Origin: Treponemataceae bacterium
Lineage (GTDB): Bacteria; Spirochaetota; Spirochaetia; Treponematales; Treponemataceae
Direction: 5' to 3'
Length of the DNA: 41,133 nt
Assembly: GCA_024680915.1 (NCBI GenBank)
Contig: JAILBN010000099.1
Location: forward strand, 1 to 41,133
Of this stretch, positions 7,985-14,950 are shown in pieces; positions within the stretch are counted from its first letter, which is position 1, and the number at the start of each line of letters is the position of its first letter. The notes under the pieces were generated by a model. That model was not told where the DNA came from and did not search any database. It saw only the letters and a list, made by a program, of their open reading frames with translations. The position numbers were made by a program, and so were the translations under genes.

Positions 7985-9781
7985 ATGACTGCTAACGAAT
8001 TACGCTCTAAATATATAGAGTTTTTTAAATCAAAAAATCATGCCGAAATCTCAGGTCAGTCCCTGATTCCTGAGAATGACCCCTCTGTTCTTTTCACTAC
8101 AGCCGGAATGCATCCTCTTGTTCCCTATCTTTTGGGTGAGAAGCACCCTGCGGGAACCCGTCTTACGGACTATCAGAAATGTATACGTACCGGTGATATC
8201 GACGAGGTAGGAGATCCAAGCCACCTTACCTGTTTTGAGATGCTGGGAAACTGGTCTCTGGGAGATTATTTCAAGAAGGAGTCCATCGCCTATAGTTATG
8301 AGTTCCTTACAAGCAAGGACTGGCTTGCCCTTGATCCAAGAAAAATAAGCGTCACGGTTTTTGCCGGTGACGAGAACGCTCCCCGTGATGAGGAAGCCGC
8401 AGGCTACTGGAAAGACAACGGTATGCCCGCTGATAAAATTGCCTATCTGCCAGCCAGCGACAACTGGTGGGCAGCAGGTCCCACAGGCCCTTGTGGTCCC
8501 GATACAGAGATTTTCTACTGGGTAGGGGAGGGGCTTCCTCCTGAAGGCTCCAATAAGGGTACTGACAGTGCCAACTGGATGGAGATCTGGAATAATGTTT
8601 TCATGCAGTACAACCGTGTGGATGAGAAGACCCTGGTCCCGCTTCCTAAGCAGAATGTCGACACCGGTATGGGACTTGAGCGCACCAACTGTATACTTCA
8701 GGGCAAAACCTCCGTCTATCTTACGGAAGTTTTCCAGCCTATAATAAATAAGATAGAAGATCTTTCCGGCTACAAATACGGTGATGACCCGGAAAAAGAC
8801 GTATCTGTCCGTATCATAGCTGACCATTCCCGTGCCAGCACCTTTATCCTGGGTGATCAGAGGGGTGTGTCTCCTTCAAACCTGGGAGCCGGCTATGTCC
8901 TCCGCCGTCTGATCCGCCGGGCTGTCCGCCATGGTATGAAGCTGGGCATCGACAAGGCCTTCCTTGCCGATATAGCAGGCACTGTTATAGAGAACTTCAA
9001 AAATGCCTATCCCGAGCTTGGTCAGAATGCCGATAAGGTAAAGAAAGAGCTTACGGCTGAAGAGGATCGTTTCCGCGATACTTTGAAAAAGGGTGAGGCC
9101 GAGTTCCAGAAGCTGCTGCCTAACCTTATGAAGAACCCTAAAAAGGAAATCAGCGGTAAGGTTGCCTTCCGTCTTTATGATACCTTCGGCTTCCCCTTGG
9201 AGCTTACACAGGAGCTTGGTGCGGAGAACGGCTTTACCGTGGACGTGGAGGGCTTCAAGGAGGCTGAGAAAAAGCATCAGGAGGCTTCAAAGTCACTGGA
9301 TGCCGGCAAGGCGAAGGGTGGTCTCGCAGAGCAGTCAGAGATCACCACAAAATATCATACGGCCACACACCTTCTGCAGCAGGCTCTTGTCAATATCCTT
9401 GGCGATCAGGTCGCCCAGAAGGGTTCTAACATCAACAATGAGCGTATGCGCTTTGATTTCACTTTTGAGCGTCCAATGACTCCAGAAGAAATAAAAAAAG
9501 CCGAAGATATAGTAAATGAGCAGATTGCAAAAGATCTTCCCGTCACCATGGAGATAATGAGCCTTGAGCAGGCTAAGGCCGAAGGCGCAAGGGCTCTCTT
9601 CGCCAATAAATACGGAGAGGATGTAAAGGTTTACACCATAGGTCCAAAGGACAACTGGTTCAGCAAGGAAGTCTGCGGAGGTCCCCATGTGGAGCATACC
9701 GGACTTATCGGTCATTTCAAGATTACAAAAGAACAGTCCTCGTCTGCCGGGGTCCGTCGTATAAGAGCCGTAATCGAATAA
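7985..9781 (+). CDS. alaS: Alanyl-tRNA synthetase, compact spirochaete form
   Basis: 598 residues. It charges tRNA-Ala with alanine. The catalytic core shows TAGMHPLVPYL, CFEMLGNWSLGDYFKKE and GPCGPDTEIFYW. A tRNA-recognition helical domain follows, then the editing domain with HTATHLLQQAL (HxxxH, about 458) and CGGPHVEHTG (about 563), which together form the zinc site that clears mischarged Ser/Gly. The protein ends shortly after the editing domain; the ~250-residue DHHA1/C-Ala dimerisation domain of most bacterial AlaRS is missing. Borrelia and Treponema AlaRS are similarly short, so this is a lineage trait and not a truncation. The ATG at 7985 is preferred over the in-frame TTG at 7979 (MTANELRSKYIEFF is the usual beginning). 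Confidence 0.97.
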   Translation: MTANELRSKYIEFFKSKNHAEISGQSLIPENDPSVLFTTAGMHPLVPYLLGEKHPAGTRLTDYQKCIRTGDIDEVGDPSHLTCFEMLGNWSLGDYFKKESIAYSYEFLTSKDWLALDPRKISVTVFAGDENAPRDEEAAGYWKDNGMPADKIAYLPASDNWWAAGPTGPCGPDTEIFYWVGEGLPPEGSNKGTDSANWMEIWNNVFMQYNRVDEKTLVPLPKQNVDTGMGLERTNCILQGKTSVYLTEVFQPIINKIEDLSGYKYGDDPEKDVSVRIIADHSRASTFILGDQRGVSPSNLGAGYVLRRLIRRAVRHGMKLGIDKAFLADIAGTVIENFKNAYPELGQNADKVKKELTAEEDRFRDTLKKGEAEFQKLLPNLMKNPKKEISGKVAFRLYDTFGFPLELTQELGAENGFTVDVEGFKEAEKKHQEASKSLDAGKAKGGLAEQSEITTKYHTATHLLQQALVNILGDQVAQKGSNINNERMRFDFTFERPMTPEEIKKAEDIVNEQIAKDLPVTMEIMSLEQAKAEGARALFANKYGEDVKVYTIGPKDNWFSKEVCGGPHVEHTGLIGHFKITKEQSSSAGVRRIRAVIE

Positions 9782-9799
9782 CCGAAGTATCCCCTTGAT

Positions 9800-9855
9800 T
9801 CTCAGCCGCATGATACGGCTGAGAGCTGATAGGATATAACTCTAATTTTTTAGAG
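9800..9855 (+). terminator. Two consecutive hairpins after alaS
   Basis: A nine-base-pair stem TCTCAGCCG/CGGCTGAGA (9800-9808/9816-9824, seven-base loop) is followed by a second small hairpin CTCTAA-TTTT-TTAGAG (9840-9855) with T residues in its loop. The first stem is strong but lacks an immediate T-run, so termination efficiency is uncertain. Confidence 0.5.
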
Positions 9856-10003
9856 ATTTCATATAAAAACAGGGAACAATACTGATTTTTGCTTGTAACA
9901 TTTTGAATCCATATCTGTTTACAATTTGTTGCAGGCGGTCAGGAATAGATTTGTTCTGACTTGCAAGTATCGGAATATATCCTGTTTATTTAAGGAAGAA
10001 TGT

Positions 10004-11092
10004 ATGAACAAACGCATTATTACTGTATTTGCCTTGATTTTTATTTCAATGGCAGCTGTCTTCGCACAGACAGACCTTCAGCCTCTGGCAACTGTCAAAC
10101 TCAACAAGGCAGAAACGATCACATTGAAGCATCTTAAGGATCGCTGTGAAGTTTATAAGAAACAGACAGGTATGACTTCTTTTACTAGTGATCAGAAAAA
10201 AGAGATTCTTGATTCTCTTATCAATGAGAAGCTTATTCTTCAGGCTGCTACTAAAGCCGGGATGGTTATAACAGACACCCAGGCTTATGAATTATATATA
10301 CAGACCTTGTCCAGTCAGGTAGGACAGAATATTACTGAAGCTGATTTTTCTCAGCTCGTAAAGCAGCAGTATAATATGAGCCTTGATGATTTTTTCAAGG
10401 CCCAGCTGGGAATGTCCGTGGAAGACTATAAGGTTTTCCTGAAGAATCAGTATATTGCACAGCAGTATGTCATGAATGTCAAGCAGAGCGGTTTTGCAGC
10501 GGTATCTGCGACTGATGAGGAGATACGTGCTTATTACGACATGAACAAGCAGAGTTTTTTCCAGAACGATATTATGAAGGTTTTCTTTGTCATCGTTCCT
10601 AAGGGCTCTGATTCAGCTGCCGCGAAAAAAATTGTTGATGGTCTTTATAATGATGTTATTGCCAAAAAAATTACTTGCGATGAGCTTAAGGTTAAAGCCG
10701 CCGATTCAAAGTCTGGTTTCCAGGCAGGAGATATGTTCGTAAGCAAGAGTTCCCAGGCTGCCTCCCAGCTTGGTATCACATACCAGGATCTTCTGAAGAT
10801 TTTCTCACGTTCCACAGGAAATGTTTCTGATATAAAGGATTCTTCAGTGGACTATCAGTTCAATATTATCAGAGCCATGTATCCTTCAAAGCTTCTGGAG
10901 CTCAGCGATGTGGTTCAGCCGGAATCCACGACGACTGTTTACGAATATATACGTAATTATGTATCACAGGAGAAAATGGCAGAGTATTTCAACCAGGCGA
11001 CTCAGGAACTTTGTGAGGAGCTTCGTACTTCCTCCAATTACCAGATGATGAAAACCGATTCTGCCCTCGATTCTCTTCTTGAAGGTTGGTAA
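10004..11092 (+). CDS. SurA/parvulin-like periplasmic folding protein (Tp39b-like)
   Basis: 362 residues from the ATG at 10004, which has TAAGGAAG six bases upstream; the in-frame ATG at 9926 is discarded. MNKRIITVFALIFISMAAVFAQ is a clear signal peptide with cleavage after AxA-like VFA. The mature protein starts with a SurA-type helical region (LKDRCEVYKKQ, KKEILDSLINEKLILQAA, YNMSLDDFFKAQLGMSVEDYKVFLK) and has a parvulin-like segment (MKVFFVIVPKGS, then AGDMFV and LSDVVQPESTTTVYEYI). The family would chaperone or isomerise outer-membrane and periplasmic proteins. T. pallidum carries the related Tp39b protein beside nusB, as here. Whether the isomerase active site is complete cannot be judged by eye. 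Confidence 0.85.
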   Translation: MNKRIITVFALIFISMAAVFAQTDLQPLATVKLNKAETITLKHLKDRCEVYKKQTGMTSFTSDQKKEILDSLINEKLILQAATKAGMVITDTQAYELYIQTLSSQVGQNITEADFSQLVKQQYNMSLDDFFKAQLGMSVEDYKVFLKNQYIAQQYVMNVKQSGFAAVSATDEEIRAYYDMNKQSFFQNDIMKVFFVIVPKGSDSAAAKKIVDGLYNDVIAKKITCDELKVKAADSKSGFQAGDMFVSKSSQAASQLGITYQDLLKIFSRSTGNVSDIKDSSVDYQFNIIRAMYPSKLLELSDVVQPESTTTVYEYIRNYVSQEKMAEYFNQATQELCEELRTSSNYQMMKTDSALDSLLEGW

Positions 11093-11098
11093 CAGTAA

Positions 11099-11515
11099 GT
11101 GGCACGGCGAAAAGGACGTATTATAGCTTTTCAGGCTCTGTATTCTTGGGATGCGTCCGGTATGGAGCTTGAAGACTTGCTTAAATTTGAGTGGGTCAGT
11201 CAGGAAACAAAAGAGAGGATGGGGGAAGAAAGCGATGCTTTCACCCGGCTCCTTATTTCTGGAACTATAGAAAATTGTGGTGAGATTGATAAAGTCATCA
11301 AGAAACATCTGATCAACTGGGAATTTGAGCGGCTTAACAAAGTGGATCTTGCCATTCTTCGTATAAGTGTATATTCACTTTTGTATCAAAAGGATATACA
11401 TCCGACGATTATTATAGATGAGGCAGTCGATATTTCTAAGGAATTCGGAACGGATGAGTCTTATAAATTCGTAAATGCCGTTCTTGACAACGTACGAAAA
11501 ACTTTGAAAGTTTAG
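11099..11515 (+). CDS. nusB: NusB, transcription antitermination factor
   Basis: 138 residues. It binds boxA RNA with NusE (S10) and prevents early termination in rRNA operons. The sequence is typical: RRKGRIIAFQALYSWD at the start, KKHLINWEFERLNKVDLAILRISVYSLLY in the middle and PTIIIDEAVDISKEFGTDESYKFVNAVLDNVRK at the end. The start is GTG, six bases after the stop of the SurA-like gene, so translation is probably coupled. It is followed after 14 bp by the TPR lipoprotein gene, making a three-gene operon. Confidence 0.96.
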   Translation: MARRKGRIIAFQALYSWDASGMELEDLLKFEWVSQETKERMGEESDAFTRLLISGTIENCGEIDKVIKKHLINWEFERLNKVDLAILRISVYSLLYQKDIHPTIIIDEAVDISKEFGTDESYKFVNAVLDNVRKTLKV

Positions 11516-11529
11516 GGCGTAGATTATAT

Positions 11530-13263
11530 ATGCTGCGATTCTTAAGGAATAGAGAACAGTCCGGACAGGCTCTCAAAAAAAAGCTTGCCGGGCTTTTTTT
11601 CTTTTCTGCATCTTCTTTTATCATCATAACCTTGATGTTTCTCTCGTCTTGCGGCCGGAAAAAAACTGATTCATCCTTTTCGGAGCAGCTGGGGCTTATT
11701 GATGCCTGTATTCAGAATAATCAGTTTCAGGATGCGGTGACCCTTACGGATAAAGCCGCGGAAGATGCGGTTGGCCTTGAGAAACAGCTTTCTATAGTCA
11801 AAAGATATTCGAAGTTGGGCGAGCTTGGGAAGAATAAGCTGTTTGTAGAGGCTGCGCTGAAGAAACAGCCTGAGCTACCTGAACTCAATGCCGTTTATGT
11901 TAATATCCTGCTTGCAGAGGGGAATATACTTGAGGCGGTGAAGCATACCGACCTGCTGGCTGATACGAAATGGTCTCCCCTTTACACGGAAGTTATTTTA
12001 AGACAGGCTGTAGCAGATAGCATATTCATGGGCGGTGACTATACCGACTTTTTTGTGAGGGCTGCAGGAGCTACTCAAAACCAGCAATGGCTCGTTGATG
12101 CTGCTGTTGTGGAAGCTTCCCGTGGAAATTTCCACAAGGCCGCTTCAATAACCCCGGCATCACCCATGACCGAGAAAGATGCCTATTTCTGGGCGCTTAT
12201 AAATTATGACGCAGGAAATTACCTTGAGTGTGTGGATTTGTGCAACAAGTGCACCAGCATTCCTGAGGCGGTCCTGCTGGCATCAGATGCCTGGCTCCTC
12301 TCTGGAGAAAATAAGACGGCTGATGGTTTCTGGCTTTCTGTTATAAATTCCGGGAAAAAAAGTATTCCCAAGGAGATATACTATAATGCGGCCTTGTACG
12401 CTATCCGTACCGATGATTTGGAGGCCGCCTTCCAGATACTTGTTGATATGATAGCTGCTTATCCAGATTATGACGAAGGACTTGCCCTCTATGCTGATTA
12501 TGCTTTGAGAACCTCTGGTTCAATGATAACGGAGCCATCTTCTGTCTTAAGCACTTTGCAAGAGCTTAAGCGCTATTCTGTTCCGGCAGTTCCGGTCTCC
12601 GATGCTCTTTACAATATGGAGACTTCTCTTTCTAAGAATTTCAGGTCTCCTTTGTACGTTGAGTTCTTACGTACAAAATGGCTGAGCGGTGATGCAAGTT
12701 CCCTTTCTTGCCGGCAGGATATTCTTCTTGCTCTTGAGAAATACAGTAGTGATAACGAGAAGGATTCCTATCTCACTGATTTCGCTGTTTGCTGGATGCT
12801 TCGTAATTACTATGAGAATGAAGCCTGCGGGCTTTTTTATGATTATATGAGCAGTAAATATGATTTCGGAGCTGCTGCCTTTGCTGAGAACGCGGCTCTC
12901 CTGGATGACAGGGAGTGTATGCTCGCCGCATGGTTCCGGCTTGATGACGGTTTCATCGATGATGCGAAGAAACTGTATGAGACTTATATTTTTGACCGTA
13001 ACTGCATCAATGATTTTTACGCGGCCATGAATCTTGGTGCCATATATTATGTGACAGGAGCCTTCTCGAAAGCTCTTGATTTGTATGGTACCCTTGCGGG
13101 AGCAACTCAGGATTCAATCCTTGCCTCGGAGGTTCATTACCGTATGGGATACATCCAGGCTTCCAGGAATGACAAAAAAAATGCCCTGCTGAGTCTTTCC
13201 TACAGTGTGAAACTGAATCCGGACAACAACAAGGCACGTCTTCTTCTGAAAACGCTTCAGTAG
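11530..13263 (+). CDS. TPR-repeat lipoprotein
   Basis: 577 residues. A positively charged N-terminus precedes a hydrophobic segment (about 20-38) and the lipobox FLSSC with the acylated Cys at residue 41, followed by GRKKTDSSF. The rest is helical repeats with TPR spacing; the clearest are NAALYAIRTDDLEAAFQIL, NLGAIYYVTGAFSKALDLYG and YRMGYIQASRNDKKNALLSLSYSVKLNPDN near the C-terminus. It is likely a periplasmic-facing scaffold attached to a membrane. It is the last gene of the SurA-like/nusB operon, and T. pallidum also has a hypothetical gene at this place. Partner and exact role are unknown. Confidence 0.85.
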   Translation: MLRFLRNREQSGQALKKKLAGLFFFSASSFIIITLMFLSSCGRKKTDSSFSEQLGLIDACIQNNQFQDAVTLTDKAAEDAVGLEKQLSIVKRYSKLGELGKNKLFVEAALKKQPELPELNAVYVNILLAEGNILEAVKHTDLLADTKWSPLYTEVILRQAVADSIFMGGDYTDFFVRAAGATQNQQWLVDAAVVEASRGNFHKAASITPASPMTEKDAYFWALINYDAGNYLECVDLCNKCTSIPEAVLLASDAWLLSGENKTADGFWLSVINSGKKSIPKEIYYNAALYAIRTDDLEAAFQILVDMIAAYPDYDEGLALYADYALRTSGSMITEPSSVLSTLQELKRYSVPAVPVSDALYNMETSLSKNFRSPLYVEFLRTKWLSGDASSLSCRQDILLALEKYSSDNEKDSYLTDFAVCWMLRNYYENEACGLFYDYMSSKYDFGAAAFAENAALLDDRECMLAAWFRLDDGFIDDAKKLYETYIFDRNCINDFYAAMNLGAIYYVTGAFSKALDLYGTLAGATQDSILASEVHYRMGYIQASRNDKKNALLSLSYSVKLNPDNNKARLLLKTLQ

Positions 13264-13271
13264 ATAATGTC

Positions 13272-13318
13272 GGAGCCGTGGTTTTCTGCGAAACTGCATG
13301 ACCCTTCCGGCTCCTTTT
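13272..13318 (+). terminator. Terminator of the nusB-TPR operon
   Basis: GGAGCCG (13272-13278) pairs with CGGCTCC (13308-13314) over a 29-base loop and is followed by TTTT. It sits in the 60-bp gap between two converging genes. Confidence 0.55.
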
Positions 13319-13323
13319 ATAAG

Positions 13324-13590
13324 CTATGCGATTACAGCCAGAATATCAGCCGCTTTAAGGATAAGGTGCTCCTCTCCGTCGATTTTCACTGCTGTTCCTG
13401 CGTATTTATCATACATAACACGGTCACCGGCTTTTACTTTGATTTTCTCTTTATCGTCTCCGATTGCAACAACCTCTGCAATCTGTGTCTTTTCCTGTGC
13501 TGTGTCTGGAATGATAATTCCGCTTGCAGTCTTTGATTCAGCCTTCTCAATTTTAACGAGAACTCTGTCTGCTAATGGTGTAACCTTCAT
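13324..13590 (-). CDS. groES: GroES, Hsp10 co-chaperonin
   Basis: 88 residues. It caps the GroEL cavity during folding. The sequence covers the whole family: [18 protein letters not shown], the mobile loop [42 protein letters not shown] and the closing [17 protein letters not shown] lies about eight bases before the ATG. It stands alone, without groEL next to it, as in T. pallidum where groES is beside a sigma-factor gene. Its promoter shares a 15-mer with that of grpE and has no CIRCE operator. Confidence 0.97.
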   Translation of the reverse strand: MKVTPLADRVLVKIEKAESKTASGIIIPDTAQEKTQIAEVVAIGDDKEKIKVKAGDRVMYDKYAGTAVKIDGEEHLILKAADILAVIA

Positions 13591-13632
13591 ATATTTCCTC
13601 CAATAAGGTTTAATTCATTTTCGAACACAATA

Positions 13633-13661
13633 AAGTTACGAAAAAAAAGCTCCCTCGTCAA
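13633..13661 (-). promoter_or_regulatory. groES promoter
   Basis: Minus strand: TTGACG (13661-13656), 17-bp spacer that includes eight T then CG, TAACTT (13638-13633). The 15 bases ending in the -35 box (13670-13656) are identical to 2150-2164 upstream of grpE. Confidence 0.5.
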
Positions 13662-13738
13662 TAAAAATCGTTCATGCTCATAATCTGATAAAATCTGTTA
13701 AGCTCTTGGATATGAGGTGGGACAAAAAAACGTGCTTA

Positions 13739-13824
13739 GACACAGTTCTTTCCTCGGAAGAAAATAAAGTGTCAAAATGAACCAGTAAAGGGGGAAAAAA
13801 GTAGGCCTGTGTCAAATTTACACA
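13739..13824. promoter_or_regulatory. Candidate enhancer-binding sites upstream of the sigma-54 promoter
   Basis: GTGTCAAA occurs at 13769-13776 and 13809-13816, 40 bp apart on the same face of the helix. The second copy is part of a dyad TGTGTCAAATTTACACA (13808-13824). An inverted GACACA lies at 13739-13744. The copies are 145-230 bp upstream of the sigma-54 promoter, the usual place for NtrC-family activator sites. Function is inferred. Confidence 0.4.
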
Positions 13825-13908
13825 ATAGAAGATAATAAGAAAGAGTCAAAAAGTAAAGAAAAATTATTAGAAATATAATCTCTTGCTGAATATTTTTCAT
13901 ATTTATTA

Positions 13909-13936
13909 TTGATAATACAATAAAATAAGTTAAATT
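13909..13936 (+). promoter_or_regulatory. Possible vegetative promoter for the sigma-factor gene
   Basis: TTGATA (13909-13914), 16-bp spacer, TAAATT (13931-13936). The region is so A/T-rich that this may be chance; listed because it would give sigma-54-independent expression. Confidence 0.25.
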
Positions 13937-13967
13937 ACACTTAAAGGGGTGAAAAAAATCTAAAATT

Positions 13968-13983
13968 TGGCACGTAAATTGCA
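13968..13983 (+). promoter_or_regulatory. Consensus sigma-54 (RpoN) promoter
   Basis: TGGCACGTAAATTGCA: the GG (13969-13970) and GC (13981-13982) are separated by the obligatory ten bases, and all conserved positions of the TGGCACG-N4-TTGCA consensus are met. The expected start is near 13994, 32 bases before the ATG of the sigma factor and upstream of its GGAGG site. Confidence 0.8.
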
Positions 13984-14025
13984 AGTAATTAAATGTACAG
14001 ATTATTTCGTAACGGAGGCAAAAAA

Positions 14026-14865
14026 ATGACGAACGATGATGTAATTCTTGCAATGTATCTTAAGGAAATCAATAGAATTCCGCTTCTTACCAGGGAAGAG
14101 GAAAAAGAGCTTTCAGTGCGTGCAAAAGCTGGTGATAAAGCTGCTAAGGATAAGATCGTTCGTGCGAATCTTCGCTTTGTCGTAAATGTTGCGAAAAAGT
14201 ATCAGAACAGGGGACTCGATTTAACTGATCTTATCAGTGAGGGTAATATAGGTCTTCTGACTGCTATAGACCGTTTCGACGTGACAAAGGGTTATCACTT
14301 CATCTCCTATGCAGTCTGGTGGATTCGCCAGGCAATCCTCAAGGCTATTTATGAGAAGTCAAAGATGATTCGCCTGCCTCTCAACAGGGCCAACGAGCTT
14401 GTCCAGATTGAGAAAGCCAGAAAGGCTGTGGGCGGTAACAAGACCGAGGAGCAGGAAATCAGGGATATTGCCGAGATGCTTAATATGGACAAGGCTCATG
14501 TCCGTGATCTGCTGAATATTGCCCGGGATATGATTTCTCTCGATAGTGCTGTGAATCCAAGTGATGCAGACAGCAGCTCCCTCAGCGAGTTCGTTTCCGA
14601 TTCTCTTTACGAGGATCCTGAGGAACACGTTATGCAGGCCAGCATGAAAGAGGATATAGATGCTGTCTTGGACAGCCTTACAGACAAGGAAGCAGAGGTT
14701 CTTCGCTGCCGTTTCGGTCTCAATGGAAAGGAATCTATGTCGCTTAAAGAGGTGGGTGATGTATTCCACCTTACAAAGGAAAGAATCCGCCAGATAGAGA
14801 AAAAGGCTATCCGGCGCCTGCAGCACCCAACCCGCATGAGCAGGCTGGAAGCCTACGTGGCATAA
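14026..14865 (+). CDS. Sigma-70 family RNA polymerase sigma factor (group 2, RpoS-like)
   Basis: 279 residues from the ATG at 14026, preceded by GGAGG; the in-frame ATG at 13993 lies on the expected transcription start and is rejected. There is no region 1.1. Region 1.2 is DVILAMYLKEINRIPLLTREEE; region 2 has ANLRFVVNVAKKYQNRGLDLTDLISEGNIGL and RFDVTKGYHFISYAVWWIRQAI (the -10 recognition helix); region 3 follows; region 4 has LTDKEAEVLRCRFGLNG and LKEVGDVFHLTKERIRQIEKKAIRRL for -35 recognition. T. pallidum has a comparable short factor (sigma-43) next to groES. The perfect sigma-54 promoter upstream suggests a two-step cascade like RpoN-RpoS in Borrelia. It could alternatively serve housekeeping-like promoters, since region 2.4/4.2 look canonical. 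Confidence 0.93.
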   Translation: MTNDDVILAMYLKEINRIPLLTREEEKELSVRAKAGDKAAKDKIVRANLRFVVNVAKKYQNRGLDLTDLISEGNIGLLTAIDRFDVTKGYHFISYAVWWIRQAILKAIYEKSKMIRLPLNRANELVQIEKARKAVGGNKTEEQEIRDIAEMLNMDKAHVRDLLNIARDMISLDSAVNPSDADSSSLSEFVSDSLYEDPEEHVMQASMKEDIDAVLDSLTDKEAEVLRCRFGLNGKESMSLKEVGDVFHLTKERIRQIEKKAIRRLQHPTRMSRLEAYVA

Positions 14866-14918
14866 GTCCTTCCTGAAGCAAAAATCCGTGTAATGCGCCG
14901 GTAGCCTGCGTGGCATAA

Positions 14919-14950
14919 TAAAAAAAACACCCATGACGGGTGTTTTTTTT
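14919..14950. terminator. Bidirectional terminator between the sigma factor and recG
   Basis: An A-run and ACACCC (14927-14932), loop ATGAC, and GGGTGT (14938-14943) followed by eight T. It works in both directions; the recG stop codon (14951-14949) overlaps its T-run. Confidence 0.9.

Larger units (their letters stand above)
13591..14025. other. 435-bp divergent regulatory region between groES and the sigma-factor gene
   Basis: No gene is seen here. It holds the groES promoter (13633-13661), repeated GTGTC motifs (13739-13824), a very A/T-rich stretch (13830-13960), a consensus sigma-54 promoter (13968-13983) and the ribosome site of the sigma factor (GGAGG at 14014-14018). Confidence 0.7.

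Noticed and set aside
7985..9781. AlaRS as a truncated pseudogene because the C-terminal domain is missing
   Set aside because: Catalytic and editing motifs are intact and other spirochaetes have the same short form.
13993..14025. Earlier ATG (13993) as the start of the sigma factor
   Set aside because: It coincides with the predicted sigma-54 transcription start and has no ribosome site, while the ATG at 14026 has GGAGG at the proper distance.
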